Shown: positions 1-10,736, numbered from the stretch's first letter. The stretch: DNA of 64,000 nt from Rhynchopus sp. YZ270_cl-10 (GCA_964035575.1 OZ037841.1:434001-498000); one strand, 5' to 3'. The notes: generated by a model from the letters alone, not told the origin. A program made the numbers and translations.

Positions 1-60
1 TTAGGACAGCCAGGGTGGTTGAAAACTGAGTGTTTAACGTTTTTTTTTTTTTTTAATCTG

Positions 61-104
61 TTTGGTGTAGCTGCCATAGGCAGTCCTCGCTAATTTATTT
101 TTTT
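61..104. repeat. Short dispersed stem-loop, family B (copy 1)
   Basis: The sequence GGTGTAGCTGCC is followed by a small hairpin (CTGCC-ATA-GGCAG) and then a long T run. It resembles other GTGTAG-containing copies at about 6230, 17324, 22258, 43421, 59240 and 59520. Read on the minus strand the copies tend to end in an A-rich tail. Confidence 0.4.
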
Positions 105-122
105 TTTTTTTTTGGGATTTGC

Positions 123-1202
123 CATGGATGTACAAAGTACTTTTTTCCAGAAAGTAAAAAAAAGTAGAAAAATCCCAGTACTTGATACTTCAAGTACTTG
201 ACCCGTTTTTTTTTTTTTTTTTACTTGATCATGCTGTCCTCTAAATCGGATTTAGGATTCAGGATTTTCTATAAGAAAATTTTATAAGAAAATTTTATTT
301 TTGCCGGTGAAAAAATTTTCATATGGATATGGGGCAGTGTCTTTTTTAGGGAGGTCGGAATAATTTCCTGGTAGAACAGTGGTTGAACCACGGGAGTACC
401 CTGGGGAACTGAGTTACTGACCGCACCGTGAAATCCCAGGCTGTCCCCTAATTTTTTTTGCCTGCGGCGCCATTATTTATTACTTTTTTGCTCCGCAAAA
501 AAGGGTTCGTTGACTGACTCTGTAGTGTAAAAAGCTACATTTTACACCGTACCCTATTATTTTTTCGCCTGCGGCGCCATTTTGTGTTATTCCTTTTGCT
601 CCGCAAAAGGAAAATAAAATACAGTTCCCTATGTTTCCAATGTCTTCGCTGGTCAGAACTGAAAAACATCTTGGGGGAAACACAAACTGACCCCAAAAAT
701 CTTGAAATCTGATTCTTGGATAAGGCACTGTACTGTGGTGGGGAGAAAAATGTGACCGACCCGCACTGCGGGCCTACAACAACAAAAAAATATCTTCTCC
801 TGTTGTGCGCGAAAAATTTTCGCGCGCAGCGCGAAAATTTTTTTTTCTATAAGAAAATTTTGAGATTTAAAAATCAGAAAAATCCTGATTTTTCCCGGAT
901 TTAAGGACATGCTTGTACTTGATTACTTTTTTTTTTGCATCAAGCACTTGATTCGGCAAAAAAATGGAAAAGTACTTGAAGAAATTCAAGTACTTTTCCA
1001 TTTTTTTTACTTTTTTTGCCAATTCAAGTACTTGATGCAACAAAAAAAGTAATCAAGTACAAAAAAAGTGAAAGTACTTGAAGGAAAAAAAGTACTTGAA
1101 GCAAGAAAAAAATATTTTTTTCTTTTTTTTTTAAATCGATCAAGTACTTGAAGTAGACCAAAAAAAGTAAAAAAAAGTAATCAAGTACTTTGTACATCCA
1201 TG
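123..1202. mobile_element. Non-autonomous DNA element with perfect 20-bp TIRs and 6-bp target duplication
   Basis: The ends are perfect inverted repeats of CATGGATGTACAAAGTACTT, flanked on both sides by ATTTGC (117-122 and 1203-1208), a clear 6-bp target-site duplication. The interior holds no credible gene. It is full of the motif CAAGTACTTGA in both orientations, and a long imperfect palindrome occupies about 908-1060, with its centre near 985. Two direct copies of CCTGCGGCGCCATT lie about 100 bp apart near 460-590. This is a foldback or MITE-like DNA transposon mobilised by an absent transposase. The superfamily is not recognised. A second element with the same TSD length and CAT-starting ends lies at 16801. 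Confidence 0.8.
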
Positions 1203-1880
1203 ATTTGCGTAGTCCGACAAAAAAAAAATCACCGTTTTTTTGTCAAAAGAAAACAACAATACAATACTGCAATAGCATTTTTTTTGTGCAAAAAGCCTGA
1301 TAAGAGGTCTCTTCGCTTGCTTACAGAACGACACACTAAATGTGTGACAGAAATTGAGAAAAAAAGGGAACCTCTCGGTTGGCCTTAAAAATAATAATAA
1401 TCCTTGGAAAGATGAACGTGCCGTACGAGCGGGGTTTCATCTTTCCGAACAAGGTTCTTTTTCGGTTTCAACACGGGACGATGTTTCTGGCTTTGAGCAG
1501 TCAAAAGACCGGACCATTTCCCGTTTTGTTGGGGGGGTATTTTTTTATTTGTGTCGTAATGCCATTATTGATTCTTCACAAAATCCTGTTGGCGTGCAAT
1601 TTGAAAACCCTTCACCTACCTGTAGGGGGTCTCATCGCGGTTACACATTGCAGGCCTGTAATAGGATTTTTGTGAATTCGTCAATAATTGCGTGAAAACT
1701 ACTAATTACACGGGTAATTAGAAGCTATTTTTTTTGCAATAAAGAGCTACAGAGGGTAATGCAAAATATTTTTTTTCGGGGGGGGGTGGGGATGGGGTTT
1801 GAAAAGGAAGAAAACCTTGATAGAATGAGTGTGTACCACAGTGCACACACATCGTCAAGTAAAATAAAATAAAAGCTCGC

Positions 1881-1917
1881 AAGATGACGCTAAGCCTCAC
1901 AGTGCTTTCGTCATCTT
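1881..1917. repeat. Stem-loop, family A (best-paired copy)
   Basis: AAGATGACG at 1881-1889 pairs perfectly with CGTCATCTT at 1909-1917. Inside, AAGC at 1892-1895 pairs with GCTT at 1904-1907. Similar sequences with the core AGCCTC followed by GTGCTT recur at 3682, 26603, 27672, 59975 and 63680. Confidence 0.5.
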
Positions 1918-2512
1918 CCACAACTTAAAACGAAGAACAAATCGAGAAAAAATAAAATAAAATGAATGTGTTTCACATGAGTAAAAATTCATCTAAAAGA
2001 TATAGAAAGAGAACTACTTTCTGTTCTGACAAACATGGGGTCTTTGAGTAACGGTGCGGATCCACAGGCTCGTTAACCATGTATTTATTTTTTTTTTGCA
2101 CAGAAAGTCATTATGTTTTCCTTTTTCTTTTCGTACAGACAAATCAAGATCATTTGTTAAAAAAAGGTTATTTTCGTACAAAAAAAATATGCCAAGAAAA
2201 ATATCACCACATTCGAAATTTATGGGGAAATGGAATATTTTTTTTATATCGTGATGCAATGGGAAGGGGGGGGTTGAAAAAGCAAAAAAAGTTTCTCGGA
2301 TTGCTTCTGGATAAGGGGGCTATTTTCTCATGGTAGCTGAATAAAGGACAAAAATAAATACATTTCTTGTGTGACGAGGCAACCATCATGATTTTGGGGA
2401 GGATTTCCACGGGGAGGAGGGAGGGGTAAAAGGGCATACAATTTTTTAACACACATCTCCACATTCGATACCGCTTGCAGCACACAAAAGACCTTTGATA
2501 CCCCTTTGATTA

Positions 2513-2714
2513 ATGGTGGCAGTATTGTGATGGGAGCCCATTGGAATACGCAAAATGCATCAAAATGCATCAAAATGCATCAAAATGCATCAAAATGCAT
2601 CAAAATGCATCAAAATACATCAAAATACATCAAAATACGCATTGTGATGCATTGTGATGCATTTTGATGCATTTTGCGTATCCCAATGGGCTCCCATCAC
2701 AATACTGCCACCAT
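2513..2714. mobile_element. Tc1/mariner-type MITE candidate (TA duplication)
   Basis: Arms of about 47 bp (starting ATGGTGGCAGTATTGTGATG) form a nearly perfect inverted repeat, flanked by TA at 2511-2512 and 2715-2716. The middle is a tandem array of the 10-mer CAAAATGCAT, drifting to CAAAATACAT (2551-2640), followed by inverted TGATGCATTG units. It has no coding capacity. The TA duplication fits Tc1/mariner-type insertion, but the TIR itself is not recognised. Confidence 0.7.
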
Positions 2715-2895
2715 TACCGTTGATACACAAAAAAATTGGGTTAATATAAAGAGGTTTTTTTTTTGTTTACATAAAAGAGAATGTTTAAGGTTGAATTTTT
2801 GTTTGGTCCCCTTAAAGGGGAGATTGAAGAAAATTTCTGAGGTTTTTGTTTGTTACTTTTAAAAGGGGGGTGTAAAGAGCAGTTGCACAGGGTCA

Positions 2896-2927
<32 letters not shown>

Positions 2928-3681
2928 GGGAGGTGCCTTACACTAATGCTTATTCATGTGAAGGTTTTTGTCATGCCAGAAAAGGAAAAAAGAGAGAGAG
3001 AGGGGGAAAAGTTTTGGGTAAGGTGAGTTCAAGCCTGGTGCTTGCTAACTGCTGCTAACTCACCTACTAAAAATGAAACAAACGAACAAAAGTTGTGATA
3101 TAAAGTTTGAAAGAAAAGAAAAGAAAAGAAAAAAAGAACCGGAAAGATAGCAAAGGCTAGAAGCTCGGTAACCAAGCCGTATTGCGAGGTAAGATGAATG
3201 AGTTTAATTTTATTATTTTATTGTTTGTTTTTTTTCTTCTTTGCTTTTGTTTTGCACAAAAGCAATGGAATAGGGTATTACCACCTCAGCATTCCAGAAC
3301 ACTTTACTTCAGTAAAAGAATAAATCCGACTATTTTCGTTCACTTTTCCTAGGGTCGAAAACCCCCCTCTCTGGGAGAGAAACGTTCATAGCGTTGCAAA
3401 CGTTTAAATTAGAGAGACGAAGCTGACGACCAAAGGAATTGAACGAAATCAGGAATAATAATAATAAAAACAAAACAAAACAAAAATACCCCATATCTAC
3501 GGATTAAATAATGATCAAAAAAAAAATTAAAATAAAAAAACAGGGCATAAAACATACTTTTATTTTAAAGGAACGAGTTTGCAGTTTTTATTTATATTTT
3601 TTTTTTCCAACAAGAAATAAAGGGGCCACCCAAATAAGCTGCGTATTTGGGAGCGTTCGGGATGGGGGGGAAAAGTTAATG

Positions 3682-3714
3682 AGATGAACCGCAGCCTCTG
3701 GTGCTTGGTCATCT
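3682..3714. repeat. Stem-loop, family A
   Basis: AGATGA pairs with TCATCT around a loop containing the family core GCCTCTGGTGCTT. Confidence 0.4.
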
Positions 3715-4369
3715 TGCATGCACTTTGAAAAAGATGTTTGGGATGCGAATTGATTTTAAAAAAAATATGGGTTCTCAGGTGGAGCTGTAGACATAGATAT
3801 TTTTTGTGCGACGGCGGGGGACAAACGAGAGAAGTGGACAGAAAGAATAGCAAGATTTTTGTGGCGGAACGACTGTCGCTCGCTGCACGGTGTTACTGCG
3901 GTTGAAAGCGCTTTCCCCCAGTGTGACAGTCAACTTTGAAGAAAAAAAAAGGTTAATTCCCCCTCGAGCAGAATCTAATCTGGAACCCAGCTCCACAGCT
4001 ATTTCATCAAAAAACCCCCGGGGCTTAAAAAATTTGATTTTTTCCCGCATTTTTTCGGGGGTTTTCAAGGCTGTTCTCTTCAACAAAATTTTTATTTTTC
4101 CGGGGAAAAAAAGAAAGGGAGGGCAACTTATTTGGGGGCCTCTTTAACATAAAGTTTTATGGGCTGTATCAGGAAAAAGCGATAGTTGGTTGTTTTTTGG
4201 TTGGCTCTGATTTACTTTAGAATATTCTCATTTTTTTTTCTTTTGAATAATAGCGACGGGAAACTCTCAACAACAAAAAAAGGGTAAAATTGATTGAGAC
4301 TATGTGTGTTGGCAACATTGGTATAAAAAAAAGCATATAAAGAGAAATGAACAGGTTAAGTGAATCAAC

Positions 4370-4402
4370 AAACGCCTCACACATCGGCGGACGTGGGCAC
4401 CG
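4370..4402. repeat. Short dispersed repeat, family C
   Basis: AAACGCCTCACACATCGGCG is followed by GACGTGGGCACC. Close relatives lie at 26455-26490 and 27077-27112. GCC/GGC and CG/CG pairs allow a small hairpin. Confidence 0.35.
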
Positions 4403-5062
4403 GCAACAAAAAAAATATATCGGTTGAGTGCGCTATTTTTTTAAAAAAAAATTTGAATATTAACAATATACGGTACTGTGTTTCACAGACACCGTCTTTA
4501 ACAAAGCAAACAACATCTATCTATTCAATGACGTAAATTGGTGAAACAAAAAAAAAAAAAAAACATAAAATAAATAAACAAAAAAATAAATCATGAGATC
4601 TTTTGACGAATGGGGCAGTATGGACAGTCACCCTGTCAGCAATAAGGGGTTTCTGTCCAATGCAATTTTTTAAAAAACTTTGCTTTTAGTGTGTGCCAGA
4701 TTTGTGATGAGGCATTAACAAACTTTGCGTAGAACATAAAATAATTTTTTTTTCATAAAAAAGTGTATGACTGTTCTGTTTATAATGTCACAGCAGCGGC
4801 GCCTCCTACGAGCCGTGTTTTTTTTTGTTTTTTTTTTTTTTTTGTTGTTGTAATTTTTGTTCTCTCTTTTTTTTGAAATTGATAGCGTTATCAGTGCGAC
4901 TGCGCCGTTAAAAAAAAAAAAAAAAAAGAAAAAATGGGGAAATTGGAAAGGGGAATTGAGATGTAACATGCGAGCTTCGATCTGGGTCTAATTCAGTTTT
5001 TTTTAAAATAGTCTTCTTTTACATAGTAAATTTTGGAGTCTTTGCTTGGTTTTGTGAAAAGC

Positions 5063-5107
5063 TTAGTATTAGTGCAGACATCTGAGGATGATGGACGCAA
5101 ATACTAA
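5063..5107. repeat. Stem-loop, family B
   Basis: TTAGTATT at 5063-5070 pairs with AATACTAA at 5100-5107. Between them sits the inner element CATCTGAGGATG, which matches the CATCC-CGA-GGATG hairpin of the copy at 59520. Confidence 0.4.
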
Positions 5108-6569
5108 AAAAGAAAGAAAAATTTGAAGGAAAAAAAAAAAAAAATAACAAAAAGTGCAGAAAATGGTCGACGCTATTCGCACATACCGGTTCACCGCGGG
5201 TTATTTAACCGCGCATAAAATAATTTTCAATAAAAAAAAGCTGCAAAAAATATAGCAAGATCTGGGAAAAAAAAGAAAAGAAAAAAAGGTACCTGTCAAA
5301 AAAAGGAAATCGAATGGTTTGGCTATGGTACCTGAAGGGAAATGGGATTTTTTTGTTGTCCAAAACACTTGAATCTTGAGAAGGGATGAGGGGGGGATGC
5401 GTGTGAGAATGGGATCGAAGTTTTGCTTTTTTTAAAAAGGGGTCAAAAAGGTTGAAAATCAACATTTTTTTCCTGATAAAAAGGGGTAAAAAAAGGTACG
5501 CACAGGATATTTTGAACATATTCCAAAGAAAAAAAGGGGGGGGTAAAGTTTAACGCAGTTTTAGAAAATTGAAATCGGTGATCGGAGTGCAAAGACCTCA
5601 TACGAGGGGGTTGATGCAACAAAAAAGGGAGAAGCCATTTTTTTTCTCAGTGCCGTGAGCAAAGAGGGGGGGAAAGCTTCACGCAATTTTTTTTTTGCAA
5701 CAAACTATACCCTTGCAAATAGAACCGTATCCCAAGGCATTTTTTTTGTTATTTCTGCCAAGAGTAAAAAAAGGTTCATGGTCACATCCTTCTGCACAGC
5801 CTAGCCATTTTTTTTGAAGTACCCAAAAAGGCACTCAGATCGTCAACGAGATAGAAAAGCACAGCAGTTTCCACGGAATTTTGCACCAATGTATGTTGTT
5901 GATACTATTCCCTTCCCACAAACTTACCTCTGTACTTTCCCCCCAGGTTTCTGAGTAATGTGTAAAGCTGTCATAAAAAAACAGACTTTTCGGCGTTACA
6001 GAAAAAAAAAGCAAAAAGAAAAGAAAAAAACCGTGGACGATGGAAAAAAAAATGGGGGAGAAGAGGTTGGGAATTTTGGGTGGGGATTGTGTTGGGAGGG
6101 GAAACAAAAATAAAAATGTTGAAAGATGCCTCAATTCAACCATAGCAACAAGCTAATTCTTCTCAGGGGGGGTATGTACACGGGACTGTACAAAGAACAT
6201 GGTCACTTATTATTTTTGTTGGTAATTTGTTGGGATTAGTGTAGCTGCCATTTTGACAGTTTTCACACTTTTTCTTTTTTTTTTTTTTTTTGGGAAATTT
6301 TGTCCGTCTATGTTCCCCTCTTTGACAAGCGTTTGAAATACTATCGGAAAAACGGCGAGAAATACTGGGACGATGAAGTAGAAAAAAAAGGGAGAAAAAC
6401 GTCATTTTCTTTTTCATTTTTTTTGAATTTTTCTAAAAATCTCTCAAAAACGCAAGGCAGTCGTACCTCTTTTCTGACCATCCAGACTGTGGAAAAAAAA
6501 AACTACACAGGGTACATGCCCTAACGTAATTGGGACAGATTTTCTTTTTTTCCTCATATTTTGTTTTTT

Positions 6570-7672
6570 CTAGAAGAAGGACGCAAGCATCTCATCGTCG
6601 TAGCCAGAACCTCCTTCTGCCACGAAGTAGTCACCGACTTCGTGCGCACTGTCTGACGCACTGTCTGACGCTGACGAGGCAACCGCAGAAAGGTCGTGGT
6701 CCTGGTCTGGCACGCTGTCGTGATCGTCCACATCTCTCTGTGCGTTCTGCACGGCGTGCTTGGCAGCTCTCGGCGGGGTTCCCTTGATGAGGCCGAGAGA
6801 AGCCAAACCAAGCTTCGCGCTGCTTGCAGGCGGGCAGTAGTTGGGGTTGTTCCAGACAACAGCACGGCCCTGCATGCTCTCCTGGAGGGACTGCATGTCA
6901 ATCTGGGGTGAGTGGACGTAGCCATCCTTGAAAGGAAGCGCGTCAACGGAGTTAACACATTCGCGTGCAGTGGCGGCATCGCAGAACTGAAGGTACGCGT
7001 GGGCAACGTGGCGTGACTTTGCGTTGGTCTGCCCGCCCACGGCAATCATCTGGATAAGTGGAAGCTTCTCACGCAGTGCGCTGATGTTGATGATCTCATG
7101 CACCTCGTCGATCGTCAGCTGCGGGCGGCCCTTCATGCTGAGGATCAAGACAGGGGAGTCGCGGAGCTCCACACGGAAGTTCGGGCGGTCGCGGATACGG
7201 AGCTTCTGGCGCTTGCTCTCATCGATGGTGCCGGTGAAGTACACAGTCTCCTTGTCGCTGTGGCGTGGGGTGATTTATGACAAAACAATGGGGAGTAATC
7301 GACAAAATGTATGGGGGACTGAGGGGGGTGAAATATAAACGCCCACAGTTGGGTTTGAAACCGTATTGCCGTGTGAAAAGAAAAAGTTTGCAAAGATGAC
7401 CGAAGGTGGCTGGGCCTCTGTGCTGAGTCTCTTGATCAGAATCGTTATCAGTACAAAGAAATGTCGTAGCACAACATAATTGAGAAAAAAAATGGGAATT
7501 TTTTCCCCATGAAATAAGGGGAGGTGATGACATACACAAATCTCTCCAGTGCCTGGCAACCGGTGCCAGCCTGGAGCAGGAAGGTACGGAGGGGCACGTG
7601 GTTGGGGACAACCGCGACACGTGCATCGAGCGACTCGCCGAAACGCTTGGGGACGGCGGCCGACTTGACCAT
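6570..7672 (-). CDS. RNA-binding-like protein of unknown role, two exons (paralogue 1)
   Basis: Exon 1 is 7536-7672, the intron 7258-7535 and exon 2 6570-7257, giving 274 residues. The start MVKSAAVPKRF sits just after a pyrimidine tract ending in CAG. The stop is TAG. The intron (GTATGT...CCACAG) is proven by the paralogue at 8797-10467, which continues from FV to DKETVYFTG without it. The middle of the protein (HVAHAYLQFCDAATARECV) faintly recalls the RNP1 strand and helix of an RRM, but I cannot assign a family. After the shared part (ending CPPASSAKL) comes a unique acidic tail rich in Asp and Ser. The exon structure is well supported. The function is unknown. Confidence 0.8.
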
Positions 7673-7940
7673 TTTGGCTGGAATTGGAAAAAAGTAAGGG
7701 AAGGGAGAAAGGGAGAAAGAAGTGAGGGAAACGGGAGGGTGGGGGCGCACGCTTCTCTACAGGGAAGCAAAGAAGAAACGAGTGCTCGCTAAGGAAACGT
7801 CAAACAAGAAAGAAGCGGGCGTGACAAAAAAATAAGTCGCTGTTCTTTTGTTTGTTTTGTGTTTTTGTGTATGTGGGGAGGATGAAACCTGTAGTGAGCA
7901 CTGTGTGGGATGTGAGGTGACGTGAGGTGGGGGCTGAAAG
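6811..7940. repeat. Duplicated block, copy 1 (with intron)
   Basis: Apart from the intron this block matches 9884-10736 almost base for base. It includes the coding N-terminus, the leader and about 270 bp upstream of the start codon. Similarity ends abruptly after GTGGGGGCTGAA. Confidence 0.9.
7258..7535 (-). other. Spliceosomal intron absent from the paralogue
   Basis: On the coding strand the intron starts GTATGTCATC and ends GCCACAG. The flanking exon bases (...GAGAGATTTGT and CGACAAGGAG...) are joined directly in the intronless copy at about 10330, so both borders are exact. Confidence 0.93.
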
Positions 7941-8796
7941 TTAAAAGAGATACAATTTTCTTTCCTTAGTTCAAAAACTCTCTCTTAATTATTTGGTTTT
8001 GGTTGACACATCGAAGGTGTCGGTTCTGTAGAATCACTGAACCACCCATATCCTGTATCGCATCGTTGATTCTTCTTTCCCTGCGTTGACTGCAGGAAAG
8101 TTCGTGTAACATCGCGACCAGATGTGGGATTTTTTTTGAAAACAATAAAAGCAATAACAGCAATTGAGAAATGCTAAGTCAAAAAACAACCAGAAGAGCT
8201 AATACACATCGGCGAGGTGGAGTGTCAAGCGCGTAGCCCACTACCAACAAGACCTGCTGTCGAACCGAGTCGCACTCCACACGACGTGGCACACCAGATG
8301 TTGCGTGTCAGGTTGGACCTGCACACCACCAACAACCTCCCGTAGTCGAACCGAGTCGCACTACTCATGTGACTTTACAAAAATAAAATAAAATAAAATA
8401 AGGAAAGACGAAAGAGCTAATACACATCGTCGGGTGGAGTGTCAAGCAAGTAACCCACTACTAACAAGACCTCGTGTAGTCGAACCGGAGTCGCACTACT
8501 CACGATGTGACTTTTGAGAGAAAAGGGGAGGGAAACAAAAAACAGAAGAGCTAAGAGAGACGCTATGAGAACCGCGATGCACAGTTCGGTACATGAGACG
8601 AGATGCCAACATGCACAAGCTATGAGAGTGGGATGGCTTCAAAAAGAGAAGCAGAAAGAAAACGTTGTTATTTATACGTCACATTGCAAGAAAAAAGAGC
8701 GCACATATCGGACATCTTCAGTACCGCAGCCATGCCAACACTGCCACACACATGGTCAGGTCCTTGCTGGCTTCTACTTCTATCCATACATCACAG
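7673..8796. other. Spacer upstream of paralogue 1 and downstream of paralogue 2
   Basis: The part to 7940 belongs to the duplicated block and should hold the leader and promoter of the gene at 6570-7672. The leader contains a long pyrimidine tract on the coding strand ending at the CAG at 7678-7680, five bases before the ATG. No TATA-like box is obvious. From 8195 a non-coding repeat pair occurs. No gene is seen between 7941 and 8796. Confidence 0.6.
8195..8514. repeat. Tandem pair of a ~100-bp non-coding repeat
   Basis: Two units start AGAGCTAATACACATCG (8195 and 8413) and share GGAGTGTCAAG, then AACAAGACCT, then GTCGAACCG(G)AGTCGCACT. The last piece occurs three times (about 8263, 8344 and 8476) and can fold back on itself (GTAGTCGA against TCGCACTAC). 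A (TAAAA)n run separates the units. A third AGAGCTAA start lies at 8547. The GGTTCGACTAC on the minus strand resembles a tRNA B box, but no cloverleaf can be drawn. Confidence 0.5.
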
Positions 8797-10467
8797 TCAC
8801 GGGGCTAACATGATGGGACACTTCTCTGCAGTGCAGATGGATCTTCCTGCGTCGGATGTGTCGTTCCCCATGTCGACAAGTTGAGATGCGCCACAACGTT
8901 CGCGTATCTCGCCACCGACTGCGTCGTCATTTTTCTCTTCAGACCCCGCGCACCCTTCTCCTGCATGCACAGTGAGCCCTTCTCTGCCGGGGTCATCACA
9001 TCCTTCAGCATCGACGGGGCGAAGGGTAATGGCCTGCCCCCCGTCCGGTGTTCGGGAGTCACTCACGGAGTGTTGGAAGCGGCATGACTTCCTTGAGCAG
9101 GAACCCTTCAGGAAGGCCCAGCACGCTCCCTTCTGAGCCTTCGCCTGGCCGGTCCTTGGAGCGGGTTTCTTTTTGTGTTGTGTCTTGGGAGCGGGTGTTT
9201 GGATGATGGGTGCCCCTTCACGCGTAGTGCTGTGATCCGCCTTCGAATTCCTCCTGACGTCCCGCACCTCCTGCGGGAGCTCTCCAAGAAGGAGTCCTTT
9301 CATCATCATCCCGGCCCTCTCGTCTTTGTGCTCGTATGTGCCTTTGAGGCACTCCAGATCGCCCAAGAGGTAGCGTGCATGGCGCTTCCATACATCGTCC
9401 TTCTCCGGCGCACGAAGGTCCCATAGTTCCCGGATCTTGGCGAGGACCGCGTCACGCTGCCGTTGCAGCCCTGTGCTTCCCTGGAAGTGGTACACCCGAC
9501 GCATGGCAGTCTCGAAGTTGAAGTGGTGCAGGGTGTGTCCCACATCGGAGGAGGAGGGCCAAGAGTCCACATTGCGGAAAGCGAAGTCTTTCTGTTTCTG
9601 CGACAACAGAGCTACCTGCACGCGGCTCCCAATGGTGGCTTGCGCATGATCGTTCAGGAGGTCCATAGCGGTGTGCAGTTCTGCCGTCTGCTTCAGCTGG
9701 TCCACAATGTCTGAAGGCAAATCCTTCCAGAAAGAATCCCCCTGTTCATCCCGGAACCACTCCCAGATCTGCGAGCGCTCCTCCAAGAAAGGAATCATGT
9801 CCTCAGCGGTGACCCTCTTCCGTTCTCCTGCCCACACCTTCAACCCGTCAGTCTGCGTAGGAGGAGGAGGCTGAGTCGAATCGAGCTTCGCGCTGCTTGC
9901 AGGCGGGCAGTAGTTGGGGTTGTGCCAGACAACAGCACGGCCCTGCATGCTCTCCTGGAGGGACTGCATGTCAATCTGGGGTGAGTGGACGTAGCCATCC
10001 TTGAAAGGAAGCGCGTCAACGGAGTTGACACATTCGCGTGCAGTGGCGGCATCGCAGAACTGAAGGTACGCGTGGGCAACGTGGCGTGACTTTGTGTGGG
10101 TCTGCCCGCCCACGGCGATCATCTGGATGAGCGGTAGCTTCACGCGCAGTGCGCTCATGAGGATGATCTCATGCACCTCGTCGATCGTCAGCTGCGGGCG
10201 GCCCTTCATGCTGAGGATCAAGACAGGGGAGTCGCGGAGCTCCACACGGAAGTTCGGGCGGTCGCGGATACGGAGCTTCTGGCGCTTGCTCTCATCGATG
10301 GTGCCGGTGAAGTACACAGTCTCCTTGTCGACAAATCTCTCCAGTGCCTGGCAACCGGTGCCAGCCTGGAGCAGGAAGGTACGGAGGGGCACGTGGTTGG
10401 GGACAACCGCGACACGTGCATCGAGCGACTCGCCGAAACGCTTGGGGACGGCGGCCGACTTGACCAT
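8797..10467 (-). CDS. Chimeric CCCH zinc-finger protein, intronless paralogue 2
   Basis: The protein has 556 residues, starting MVKSAAVPKRF and ending in TGA. Residues 1 to about 195 match the protein at 6570-7672 nearly perfectly, but the gene has no intron. Beyond CPPASSAKL it gains about 360 unrelated residues: a helix-rich segment (FLEERSQIWEWFRDEQ onwards), then a basic stretch, a zinc finger at about 446-464 (CWAFLKGSCSRKSCRFQH, spacing C-x7-C-x4-C-x3-H) and an acidic tail. A CCCH finger binds RNA in most known families. A helical domain followed by a small finger also recalls gag-type proteins, so a domesticated retroelement part is possible but unproven. The leader, including the CAG at 10473-10475, is shared with paralogue 1. 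Confidence 0.8.
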   Translation of the reverse strand: MVKSAAVPKRFGESLDARVAVVPNHVPLRTFLLQAGTGCQALERFVDKETVYFTGTIDESKRQKLRIRDRPNFRVELRDSPVLILSMKGRPQLTIDEVHEIILMSALRVKLPLIQMIAVGGQTHTKSRHVAHAYLQFCDAATARECVNSVDALPFKDGYVHSPQIDMQSLQESMQGRAVVWHNPNYCPPASSAKLDSTQPPPPTQTDGLKVWAGERKRVTAEDMIPFLEERSQIWEWFRDEQGDSFWKDLPSDIVDQLKQTAELHTAMDLLNDHAQATIGSRVQVALLSQKQKDFAFRNVDSWPSSSDVGHTLHHFNFETAMRRVYHFQGSTGLQRQRDAVLAKIRELWDLRAPEKDDVWKRHARYLLGDLECLKGTYEHKDERAGMMMKGLLLGELPQEVRDVRRNSKADHSTTREGAPIIQTPAPKTQHKKKPAPRTGQAKAQKGACWAFLKGSCSRKSCRFQHSVSDSRTPDGGQAITLRPVDAEGCDDPGREGLTVHAGEGCAGSEEKNDDAVGGEIRERCGASQLVDMGNDTSDAGRSICTAEKCPIMLAP

Positions 10468-10736
10468 TTTGGCTGGAATTGGAAAAAAGTAAGGGAAGGG
10501 AGAAAGGGAGAAAGAAGTGAGGGAAACGGGAGGGTGGGGGTGCACGCTCCTCTACAGGGAAGCAAAGAAGAAACGAGTGCTCGCTAAGGAAACGTCAAAC
10601 AAGAAAGAAGCGGGCGTGACAAAAAAAATAAGTCGCTGTTCTTTTGTTTGTTTTGTGTTTGTGTATGTGGGGAGGATGAAACCTGTAGTGAGCGCTGTGT
10701 GGGATGTGAGGTGACGTGAGGTGGGGGCTGAACGTT
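9884..10736. repeat. Duplicated block, copy 2 (intronless)
   Basis: This copy contains the same coding N-terminus, leader and about 270 bp upstream as 6811-7940, minus the 278-bp intron. Since sequence upstream of the probable leader is included, a simple processed-mRNA insertion does not explain it. Confidence 0.9.

Larger units (their letters stand above)
1203..6569. other. Gene-free AT-rich spacer
   Basis: I see no credible coding sequence here: open frames are short, low in complexity and lack recognisable domains. It contains many poly-T and poly-A runs, the 202-bp inverted-repeat element at 2513, stem-loops of families A (1881, 3682), B (5063, 6228) and C (4370), and purine/pyrimidine-skewed stretches. 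A plus-strand stretch at about 6300-6400 translates into protein-like residues (VYVPLFDKRLKYY) but has no start or partner exon that I can support. Confidence 0.6.

Noticed and set aside
6300-6524. Plus-strand frame with protein-like start VYVPLFDKRLKYY
   Set aside because: Only about 35 residues look natural before a low-complexity run, and no ATG, splice partner or homologue is seen.
8260-8515. tRNA B-box-like GGTTCGACTAC on the minus strand
   Set aside because: No A box at a suitable distance and no cloverleaf, so it is treated as a non-coding repeat.
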